The position numbers and the translations under genes are program-made. A stretch of 21,065 nucleotides of DNA, from the NCBI GenBank assembly GCA_015680685.1, contig MNCI01017574.1:37633-58697 (forward strand), in the 5' to 3' direction. Source of the stretch: Gnetum montanum (taxonomy: Eukaryota > Streptophyta > Gnetopsida > Gnetales > Gnetaceae). The notes beneath the pieces were generated by a model, which was not told where the DNA came from, searched no databases, and saw only the letters and a list, made by a program, of their open reading frames with translations. Positions 8,403-17,480 of this stretch are shown in pieces (the stretch's first letter is position 1; every line of letters begins with the position of its first letter).

Positions 8403-9799
8403 ACTAAGTATTTAAAAAAAATTCAATAAGAAATTAGAGTCTAAAGGAAGCCAAAAAAAGCCTAAAATGATGACAAATCATGAAAAAGGGCATGAGATTG
8501 GCTAAGAAAAGAAAATTTTGGAGATAACTAGATATGCCAAGGGTTTCAACATTGGATATTTATTATGAAAAATGATGGAATTAAATGCAAAATATCTAAG
8601 AGATAGGAAGTTTAATGGAACTAGACCAAACAGTATGCAAGTGGATCCTTCCCATAATAGGCTCATGCCATTAATCCCTTTGCATGCCCTCATACCTAGG
8701 AGTCCATAGGCACCAAGGATGATTAATGATCATGGACCATTAAAAGTAAATCCATAGGATAAATCATCAAAGAATTAGGACATACCAAAAAATACACATT
8801 AATTAGTCATGATAGAAAGTAGTAAGGTGGTGGATGAAAAGAGTTAAATAATGGAAGAGAAAGAGAAAGTGGTAATGGAGTCTCGCATCGTAGTTTCATG
8901 AAGTCCTTATGGAATGTGTGGTTAATATGATCTGATATTATTCCTTCCTTAGTTGGAACCAAGTCCATCCACCTCCAGTGACTACGCATTGGCACATTTA
9001 GACCATTCAACCCTCCAAAGTTTATGGCCACTTGCAAAGATTACCCACCATTCCAAATAGAGAAGAATAGAGAAGTAGAAATTTAGGAAGAACCTTAGTG
9101 AGAGAGGTATCTTTGGGCATGGATAACATGTCTTTCCAGCCCCATAACTAGTGCTTGTAGCCATTTATTATGTCTAAGGAATGTGCTTCGACTTCCCATG
9201 TTTTCTTCATAGAAACAACACCATGCAAAGACATTCTTCTTATTAGTAGTCAATAGTAGGAATGGTGAGGGATTAATGAAAATGCTCATAAAACTCAAGA
9301 GGGTAGTTAGGTACAAAAGGTAACAAGTCCCCTTGAGCCACATCCTTGTCTATTCCACTTGATCCATTCTAATTCTATTAAGTATCAAGGTTATTGATTG
9401 TTTTATAAGTTGTAGTTAAAAAAGGATCTCATGCCTCCAAGATGAAATAATTCATGGCATTTGGTGGAGTGGGTGGATGATGTCAAATCATTGCTTGATA
9501 CCATAAGAAAATTAATGTTTCATTAATCGATGTCATAATCCAAAGATGAAATCTAGTTATTGATAAATCAATCTAGATATGAAATATAGTTCAATTGAAC
9601 TTCTAGTAATTAGTAGTTGTACTAAGCACTAGAATCCTAATGGGCAATAAAGAAGAAAATACAAGGAAAATTAAAGAAGGAAAAATATATAAAATAAGTT
9701 GCATAATATTCAAGAAAATAGAAAACATATAAAGAATAGTGTAAGATAAAAAATTTGAAAAATTAAGGATCTATCAAAAGATCTTAGCATGGATGGCCA

Positions 9800-9809
9800 T
9801 CTCCCCCAC
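9800..9809 (-). other. Polypurine tract of minus-strand copy 1
   Basis: The minus strand reads GTGGGGGAGA immediately before the LTR start TGGCCATC. It matches GTGGGGGGAGA at the same place in copy 2 (19278-19269). It would prime plus-strand DNA synthesis. Confidence 0.7.
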
Positions 9810-9814
9810 AACTA

Positions 9815-11110
9815 AGTTGGAAGAATAAGATCCAACAAATAGCACATGCTTGGTCATCGATTGAGGTGTTCATGCCACTAGTTATCCTTAATTCTATGAA
9901 AGGTTTAACTTGCTACATGTTGATTACTAATTATTTGTTTATGCTAGCAGGGTGATAAATCATCATGGTCCAAGATGGAAAAGTTATATGAATAATAGAA
10001 GATCCTTCCAATAGCATTTGGAATTTTGTGCGTTGGGGTGCATGCATGGGATTCCAGTAGAGAATCATATCTCTCGATTGATGGACATGAAATTGTTTGT
10101 TATGTGCCTGATTTTGAGGTCATGACATTGTTTGCTATGTGACTTGTGCACTACATTCATGGACATAACTACTAATTAGTTTTTGTCTAGAAAATTTAAT
10201 GTCATTAATCTTTCTCTTTAGGGTAGACTCAAATCAAGGTCAAGTTCAAAAGTCATGGAAAGTGTACAAAGTTGTACTTGTATAGGAAGAGCTGGAAGTT
10301 TCTTATACACTAACTCATAAGTGGAATAACTGATAAGAAATTTTAATGTTGACTAATAATCCCAAAGAGCATCATTGAGTTTTTTGTTCCAATATTTTCT
10401 ATATTTACTAATTATATGGGTTAGTATTCTAGTTATTTTCCTATTTGTCACTTCTACTTGACCATTAGCTTGGGGGTGGTGTGGAGTCATCAGTTTGTGT
10501 CCTACCTCCAAGCATTCCATATGTTTCCAAAAACATTTTCCTATGAAATGCATTTCATTATTAGAAATTAGTCTCCTTGGCACACCAAACTTGTATACAA
10601 TATTTTGTTGTATAAACCATGTCATCATAAAGGATGAATAGTCAGTGATGTTGGTGACTCAACTCACTTAGTGTGGTAGTTAACAATGATGATGATGTAT
10701 GCATTTTCATTGGACATGGAATTGATGAGCCATATAAATTCAATGCCCTAAAGATTAAAAGGATCTAGTTATTAAATTCACTATTGGAACCCTTGCATTC
10801 ATGTAGTCATCCCTCCATCTCTTTGACTTCTATCACATGAATGGAAGAACTAATGGGCATCCTTGAAGATCATTGGCCAGTAATATCCTACCATGAGGAT
10901 TTTAATGGTTGTCTTTCTTACAACATAGTGGCCCCCATAAGGGCATTCATGAGAATCATGGAGTACTTTGAGTTGATCAACATTAGGTACACATCATTGT
11001 ACCAAGCCATCAACATAACTCTTGCAGAGGTTACCCTTGATTTTCATGTAGTGTTTGGCCTTGTGAAGAAACTATTGTTTCTTTCTATTATTCCATTCTT
11101 GTGAAATTCA
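9815..11110 (-). pseudogene. Copy 1 integrase, decayed
   Basis: Reading down the minus strand, a zinc-binding H2C2-type region at about 10960-10800 contains HECPYGGHYVVRKTTIKIL, GYYWPM and CDRSQRDGG; the second Cys of the usual CxxC is Ser. The catalytic core follows: GIEFIWLINS near 10735, where the family has a GIDFMGP-like motif (first Asp now Glu), then RRLISNNEMHF near 10560 (second Asp now Asn) and HHPQANGQVEVTNRK near 10460 (Glu kept). KYWNKKLNDALWDY and STYELVYKKLP follow. The C-terminal part is broken and its GPY motif is degraded near 10000. Frame 10628-10353 is the longest open piece. Integrase inserts the cDNA into the host genome; this copy has lost two of three catalytic carboxylates. 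It aligns throughout with copy 2 (19302-20480) and ends at the polypurine tract, with no additional ORF between. Confidence 0.85.
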
Positions 11111-11224
11111 TGAGTAGGTAGGATTGGATGTGATCATATGAGTTGACCTCTTTTGGATTTTGAACTTTAATAGCTCCAGCAAAAAGAAGTTTGTCTAGAA
11201 ATTAATCAGATGATAGTCCTTCAT

Positions 11225-12720
11225 CCTCTTTGCTCCTCCATCGTAACCAAGGCAAGTGGCCAATGACCACATTCTTAGTCCTCTTTCTATCCACCATAGT
11301 AAAGCCAAACTCTTGAAGAATCACTAGCCACTATATGACATGAGGGCTTACTGGTGGTGTTCTCATGAGGAACTGGAAAGCACAATGGACTATGTGCAAA
11401 AAAAATTTATATCCAAGCACATAGTACATGAATTTTTTAAGGCATACATGACTACCATGAGCTCCTTTTTAGTGGTGGTGTAGTTTAATTGTGCACTCAT
11501 AATTCTTTGGCCTACATATTAGATATATTAGGACATTTCTAATCATCCAATTGTGTAAGCATGATCCCCAAATAACAATTTGATGCATCATTCATGATGT
11601 GGAATGGCCTAGACTATAGAATTGGACTTTCTACAAGATTCTATTTTAACTATTGGAATGAACTCTTACATTTCCTATTCTAGTTAAAAAGTGCATCCTT
11701 CTTAGTTAGTTCCACTAATGGTTTAGTGATTTTTCAAAAGTTCTTGATGAAGCACCTATAATAACAAGTGTGGCCAAAGAACGACCTTACATATTTTACC
11801 ATTTCTAGTTGTATAATGATTCCTTGGATAACTTGTACATTTTCCAAGTCTACCTTGATCCATTTGCTGGAAATTCTATGCCCCAAGACAATGCCTTATT
11901 GGACCATCAAGTGGATCTTTTGTTAGTTGAGCTTCAAGTTGGTCTCCACACATCTTTGAAGTAATTGCTCAAGTTGGTTCAAGGCTTACTTAAATGTAGC
12001 CCCATAGGTAGATAAGTCATCCATGAAGACTTTTACCTTGCTATCAATTTGTTGTTGAAAGATACTGAGGACCAACTGTTGGAATGTAGCAAGAGCATGC
12101 ATAGGTCAAAGAGCATCTTCCTATATGCAAAAGTTTCCCAGTGACTTGTGAATGTAGTTTTGGCCTAGTCATATGGTGATATATAGATTTGGTTATAGCC
12201 ACTCTAACCATCTAGGAAGCTATAGTAGCAATGCCCTACTATGGTGTCCAAAACTTGGTCCACAAATGGTAACAAAAAGTGGTCCTAGTATGTCACCATG
12301 TTCAACAACTGAAAGTCTATGTAAACCCACCATTTTCCTCCTTTCTTTGGAATAATAACAAGTGGATTAACCCATTCACTATCCACTATTAGGTAGATAA
12401 ACCTAGCTTTGTGAAGTTATTTAATCTCCTCCTTGATGATCTACTTCAATTTGGGATTCAACCTACACTGCAATTGTCGTTTTAGCTTGATGGAGTCATT
12501 TGTATAGTAATGGTGCTAGAATATCCATGGATCAATTCCTGTAAGCTCATGATATAACCAAGAAAAGATTGTTGGACATTTTTTCATCACCTTCAACAAT
12601 TTTTATTTTTGTTTAGGAGTATTTCTAACATTGATGATCACTGGCTTGTCATTGTTGAGAAAAACATATTTCATGTCTATCAATAAAAGCTTCAGTTCAA
12701 GAGGCTCCTACTTTAAGTTA
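11225..12720 (-). pseudogene. Copy 1 reverse transcriptase and RNase H, decayed
   Basis: A linker (YVFLNNDKPVIIN near 12650) precedes RT. RT landmarks are FSWLYHELTGIDP (near 12570), DSEWVNPLVIIPKKGGKW (near 12370), YYSFLDG, and the active-site motif FMDDLSTYG (codons for F-M-D-D at 12027-12016), so the catalytic Asp pair is kept. MPFGLCNAP is decayed to KMLFDLCM. RNase H shows PFHIMNDASNCYLGIMLTQL (about 11607-11546), KKFMYYVLGYKFFLHIVHCA and FQFLMRTPPVSPHVI; the Asp expected before the conserved His (T-D-H) is Val here. About two dozen stops and frameshifts break the frame. The enzyme would copy element RNA into DNA and remove the RNA strand; this copy cannot. It aligns with copy 2 over RNase H. 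Confidence 0.85.
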
Positions 12721-13079
12721 TCAAGGATCTCCAACTCTCCAAAATCTATTTTGCTTTAGGAGTTGGAGGGTTGATGATGGAATTACTCTATTTTATCCAT
12801 GCTTTCAACATAGGTGTTGGTAAGGCTCTCAATTGGTTCCATGCATATAGTTGATTCAATTTTGTCATCTATTGTTAACCACTAGGTACCTTCTTGTTTT
12901 TTGGTTATTGCATACATGTACCTTTGAATCACTACTATTTTAGCACACTAATTGCTTTCTTGAAGTGATGTATCATTGATGGTCCATAATTTCTACACGC
13001 AATGGCACCCTATGTCACCATATGCAATACATGGAACTCTCTTCTTTTGAACTTTATCAAATTCATTTTCCTTGGACAT

Positions 13080-13390
13080 TTTCAAGGAAAGGTCTCAAAT
13101 CCCCATCCTAGCATCTATTGTGCTTAGCCATTCCATTCCCATAATGATAGGGAACTCTCCCTCACAGTTTTCTACATGGATCACAAGGAAATCAATAGGA
13201 TAGGGCCATTCATAGATGGTGATCACAATGTCCTCCACCAATCCCAAAGGAATAATGATGGACTAATTTTCTAGCTCTAATATGATGTTGGTTTTTTTTC
13301 AAAGGAGGCATGTTCCAAGCCTTGTATATTTCTTGGGAAATTAAATTGACTCTACAATTTGAATCCAAGAGAGCCTTACATGATTTTTTT
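13080..13390 (-). pseudogene. Copy 1 aspartic protease, decayed
   Basis: The minus strand reads CKALLDSNCRVNLISQEIYK with the catalytic Asp at 13365-13363. The usual D-S-G is D-S-N here; if the original Gly codon was GGT, two G-to-A changes explain it. Downstream are VEDIVITIYEWPYPIDFLVI and EFPIIMGMEWLSTIDARMGI, the counterparts of the P-[IA]-D-F-[VL]-[VI] and final I-[LM]-G strands of gypsy retropepsins. A frameshift separates the two parts near 13290. The protease cuts the gag-pol polyprotein. Between here and RT (12720-13080) the linker is readable but anonymous. Confidence 0.75.
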
Positions 13391-13719
13391 CTTGAAATCT
13401 CTAAGTAGATGAGGGGACTCCTAGGATCAAATCATTTTCTCAAAAGGTGGCCAACCTTTATCCAATTTGTGAGTACATGAATCAACATGATAGTGTGGAC
13501 TTAGGGAACTGTTTTATTTGAAGGTGGATTGGTAGGATTTTTAGAGGTAGAGATAGAAAGGTTAGTAGCCATGGGTGTTTGCAAGGGCTTTGGGAAGCTA
13601 CTGGTTCTAAAGAATGGCCTCTTATAAGGCTTTGGTTTAAGGCCACACAACTGCATATCTAGCTATAGATTCACTATCCTCATGGCATTTCTTTGTTGTG
13701 GCTACATAGGAATTTCACT

Positions 13720-16079
13720 TAATATGGATGAAGAAATTGGTAAAATTATAGTTAATTGTGGTGTAGGATTTGATGGGTGCTAAGGAGGATGAAAGGATAA
13801 AGGAGATTCATTCCTTGGAGAAGGTGCTCTGTAGTATTTTGGAGGGTAGTAGTGGTAAGGAAAGGAGGCATGACTAGAGGATTCACATGAAGATATAGGC
13901 TACCAGACATAGTATCCATAAACATTAGGTTGTTGGTAAGGATATTGCTATTGTGGTGGTGACATCCCCCACAACTATGAGTGTTGCCACTACTAATACT
14001 ACCCTTGAGGTTGAGGAGACACTTCACTTAGATAGTACATTTGTTGGTGGAACTACTACCAATAGTTTCCTTGTGGATAAGGTAACTACCTGGTTCCTTG
14101 TCATTTTTCCAATCTATAATTTAGGGTGTACATCTTAGATTCTTGCAAATGTGACACCAATAGACAACATCCCTTGGGATTTTCATATTGGCAGATGTCA
14201 TAACCATCATTGTCTTTTCCTGAATCTACAACCTCCTCTACTATTGCAGCTTTACACTTGTTCTTATAATATCCCTATGCTGCACTTTTTTTCTTTCTTC
14301 TATTTTTATTGCTTATCCCTTGGTCTCTTTGCTCCTCTATGATTTTTAGAGATGTTTGAAATTTCTCATACAAGGAGTTTCACACTTGTCTACCTTAGCT
14401 AATATTTCAATGATAGATTTTTGTATCAATAAGGTTTTCCTCTACACCACTTCATCAAGCTATTTCTCCTCCTTGATATCATTAAAACTCACCTCCCTTT
14501 TTCAAATGGAGGCATTCCTATTATACTCTTCTACACTCTCATGCTTTTTGAGGTCTCCTTTTTCTTTGACCACCTAATCTATCATCCTTTGGATTTGATG
14601 GACCGACAACTTAGAAAGTCTACCTTGGGAATAGATCCTAAGAGTTTTCCTTATTTTGTTCCTAAGCCCATCTATGATATAGTAGACATAGTCCCTTTAG
14701 AAGTTTCCATGCCTTGGGCATCAATGCAAAATAAAATAGTACTAGACCAAGGCTACATCCAAGGACTCATGATTACCTTATTTCCATCCTTAGGTCTATG
14801 AGTTGAACACTCTAGAGTACATTTGGTATTTATCATTAAATAGTTCCAACATAGTACTCCATCAACAAATGGATTCTACTTCTAAGAACTGGTACCAACT
14901 TTCAACTGCATTGATGAGTATCTTTGAAAACAATTTCAACTTCTACCATTCATTCTCTATATTCTGTAAGGCACAAGCATCATGAAAGGCTTGAAGATGG
15001 TTCTGTGGATCTGAATTATGTTCCTCTTCAAACTTATGGATATTGTTCATATCCAACCTATTATTTAGCTATCTTTCAAGTGCTTTGTTGGAATTCTAAC
15101 TACCTCTAAAATGTTTAATAGAGCATAGGCTCATCATAGTTATAATGATCATGGTGGCCCTTGTCATGTCCATGATGTCTATGACAAGTCTTACTATGCC
15201 TTCTTTCTTGATGATGCTCCTCCCTTTGTTGTTGCCCTTGACCCTATTCTTGATCATCCTAGTGATATTTGTGTTTATCCCTATCTCACCATTCATCTCC
15301 ATCCCAATCATGACTATTCTTTCTTCTATCTTGGTCTCTGCTCCTCTTGTTAGAGTTGGAGAAGGAAGACGATAAGGATGATGATGAGGATGAGGAAGAA
15401 GAAGAACTAGTAGTAGAATGATGCCTACTAGTTCCTCTCCTTCAAACCCTACCCCAATCAACTTGCTTTTCTTTTCCTTTATGCTTTTCATTATCCTTTT
15501 TTTTGAATGAGTGACTATAGTTGTTGTCTTTTGAGGCCCCTTGGTTTTGAGAACCATTCTTTTCCTTACCCAGGTTGTTCATAGTTGATCATAACCTTGG
15601 GTTAAGGGTCTCCTCGTCATAAAAAGGAGGAGAGTTTGTGTATTGGGATTGGCCTAAAAATAAGTCTGTTCCTTCCTTATGTTGTTGTAAGAACAACTAG
15701 GTTGGGATCCTCTTATTCATAGAGGCTTCGTAATGTGCCTCCATCTACTAATCCTTATTTTGTTGGCCATCGATAAGGTGGTAATCCCAAAAATTATGGT
15801 CTTGGAACTCATGCTCTACACCAAGTGTAGCAATGCCTAGCCTGATGAGATTCCTCATCAGCATGGTAGGAACAAATTGTTCAAGAGGCAACACAATGTT
15901 TCCTTCCATATCCCCTAGCATAGCTACTCATCTTGATGCAAAATGAACGTAAAATCCATATTGTAAAGATCTAGATGGATGTTGAAAATAGGAATTTTTT
16001 GGGGTGTTTTTTGGACCTCCTATCATTGATTGGATCCTCTTGTAAATGGTAGATATTTGTCCCTATGAGAAGAAGCCAT
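13720..16079 (-). pseudogene. Copy 1 gag, decayed
   Basis: The frame can start at ATG 16079 (MASSHRDKYLPFTRG), downstream of the leader. Several frameshifts follow. A readable block (VLPLEQFVPTMLMRNLIRLG, near 15890) leads to a low-complexity stretch near 15540-15130: lysine-rich, then a run of about 15 serines (near 15410-15370), then Arg/Asp/His-rich. The capsid-like part at about 14950-14810 (KLKLFSKILINAVESWYQF, then STMLELFNDKYQ) matches the retrotransposon gag pattern of a hydrophobic strand, W-Y and an F-x-x-x-[FY] helix. A Cys/His cluster (WCHICKNLRC, near 14140) is a degenerate zinc-knuckle candidate without the full CCHC spacing. Gag forms the particle that packages element RNA. It precedes protease on the same strand. 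The capsid call is good; the C-terminal limit is approximate. 13390-13720 holds unassigned gag-protease linker. Confidence 0.68.
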
Positions 16080-16225
16080 GTTAGCTTTTGCTAGAAACAG
16101 TATGCTTGCTCTTATTTCCTTAATGATTTATTGTTGATTGGTACTTACAATGTCTTTATATAATTTCATGATCTTTCTCTACTTAGCAAACTTAGCTAAA
16201 CTAAATCCTCGATAACAGTACCAAT

Positions 16226-16590
16226 GATGAGTAGTTGGATACCCTACATCCAACCATATGAACCACAAGCATGAACTAGTGATCTAGTTGAATTTTGTGA
16301 ACTTAGTTCCTAAGTTTGCCTATAGACAAAGACTATGAACCTAAGGGTCATGTGATCATTGTCTTCCTAACTCTCACTTTTGTAAGCTCTTATGTATGGT
16401 TAAGTGTGAGTTAAGGCATATGAAATTTATTTTTGTTTATATTTTTATATATATTTTATCCTAAGTGCTAGATGAAATAATGAATGATGGATGATTAATT
16501 ATTTTAACTATCTAACGACTCTAAGGGCTAACTATCCTGACATAAGTATCCATACCCACTTTCCATACACATCCTAAACTCATATTAAGG
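16226..16590 (-). repeat. Leader repeat unit 1
   Basis: This segment is a diverged direct duplicate of 16693-17050. Shared marks on the plus strand, in order, are gatgag, caaccatatgaa, a gatctRgttgaatt block, gtcttcc(c/t)aa, gtatggttaagt, ggcatatga and cacatcctaaac. A third copy lies inverted at 5842-6203. Only a decayed leader lies between it and gag ATG 16079. No coding signal. Confidence 0.82.
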
Positions 16591-16692
16591 CTACTTTGTT
16601 AACTTCCTTGCTTATTTCTTGGGATATACATAACTTGTTCTCGATTTTCTTATTTATGCCATAATTTCATTTTATTTCTTACAATTGCAAGT

Positions 16693-17050
16693 GATGAGAG
16701 GCGAGGTACCGCTATGCTCAACCATATGAATACAAATGTTTCATGCATGATCTGGTTGAATTCCAAGGACTAAGTGCTTATGTGCCCTTGTGGAGCAAGG
16801 ATGGGTCAATTGATTAGTGTCTTCCCAAACTTACTTGTATGTTATGTTTGTATGGTTAAGTAAGCTTGAGGCATATGATTTTTATATCTTTTATGTTTTT
16901 ATGTCCTATGCTAATAGGGAAAGAGAGAGATAACTAGGTGACTAATTTAACTTAACTACTCATTAACTAAGTTCTAACTAATCTTAACATGAGCATCCAT
17001 TCCCACTTATTGTACACATCCTAAACCAGTGCAAACACTACTGGGCTCTT
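16693..17050 (-). repeat. Leader repeat unit 2
   Basis: Partner of unit 1, adjacent to the U5 end of LTR E. Its LTR-proximal end (minus strand GCCCAGTAGTG, then GGTTTAGGATGTGTAC) is closest to the start of the plus-strand leader at 5845-5880. The 100 bp between the units (16590-16693) show nothing recognisable. Confidence 0.82.
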
Positions 17051-17270
17051 AAACGCTAGTCATTTCTAAGCTACCAAGTGTCACACGTATGCTCGAAGGG
17101 GTCATGCTTGTGTAATTTAATGATTTTCTTAATTGATCAAAATGAATTTCTACGCTAATAACATAAATGTAAAGTCCATAAAATAAAATAAATGCATAAG
17201 AAAATAAAATAAAATAAATGCGTAAGAAAACAAATCTCAAGTGCTGCGAGGATGAATTAAAGAGCTCATC

Positions 17271-17276
17271 TTTATT
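17271..17276 (-). terminator. Polyadenylation signal of LTR E
   Basis: The minus strand reads GTATGGCAATAAAGATGAGCT, identical over its length to the LTR A block. It is about 117 bp after the TATA box. Confidence 0.6.
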
Positions 17277-17381
17277 GCCATACATAAGATGTGCTCAGGT
17301 ACAAAATGCTCAAATAAAGATCCATCCACACATCAACCTCCTATTGCGGGCACTTGGAACCTCCAATTGTGCACCTAGGCA

Positions 17382-17393
17382 CTATATTTATAG
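17382..17393 (-). promoter_or_regulatory. TATA box of LTR E
   Basis: The minus strand reads CCTATAAATATAG, nearly identical to CCTATAAATATGC of LTR B. It lies just downstream of the repeat array. Confidence 0.65.
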
Positions 17394-17400
17394 GCTTGGA

Positions 17401-17480
17401 AGTAACTACTATAATAATTAGAGTAACTTCTAGAGTAACCACTAGAGTAACCACTCTAATAATTAGAGTAACTACTCTCA
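17401..17480. repeat. Short repeat/palindrome array in U3 of LTR E
   Basis: Units agagtaac(t/c)(t/a)ct start at 17420, 17432 and 17444 (12 bp apart). Positions 17453-17469 form the palindrome actctaataattagagt (8-base arms around one base). The array sits about 8 bp upstream, on the minus strand, of the TATA box, as in A and B, but its sequence is unrelated to theirs. Confidence 0.85.

Larger units (their letters stand above)
7938..9799 (-). mobile_element. Truncated 3' LTR of minus-strand copy 1
   Basis: On the minus strand it begins TGGCCATCCATGCTAA at 9799, directly after a GTGGGGGAGA polypurine tract. Sequence from 9799 down to about 8640 is homologous to 19268-18238 in LTR E. Clear blocks include AACATGTCTTTCCAG near 9127 and 18597, CATAACTAGTGCTT near 9143 and 18613, and ACACCATGCAAAG near 9220 and 18720. 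A weaker match continues near 8117 (CCTTCGGTAGC) against 18076 (CCTCCGGTAGC). The TATA box, R and U5 are not found; the LTR appears cut at about 7938, where it meets the broken RNase H of the plus-strand element. A foreign segment with array D (about 8250-8480) interrupts it. It contains no gene. Confidence 0.65.

Noticed and set aside
10841-11104. 87-codon plus-strand frame
   Set aside because: It is antisense to the zinc-binding region of copy 1 integrase.
13953-15109. Series of plus-strand frames of 60-86 codons
   Set aside because: They are antisense to gag, with no recognisable motifs; the minus strand shows the capsid-like pattern instead.
15096-15557. 153-codon minus-strand frame in the gag region
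   Set aside because: It is partly an out-of-frame reading of the low-complexity gag segment. The gag-like reading is in another frame, with the serine run and the RD/RH-rich tract.
17050-17110. Primer-binding site after LTR E (TTGGTAGCTTAG on the minus strand)
   Set aside because: It begins like a PBS (TGG) but does not match any plant tRNA 3' end I can recall over enough bases; the equivalent sites beside A and B do not agree either.
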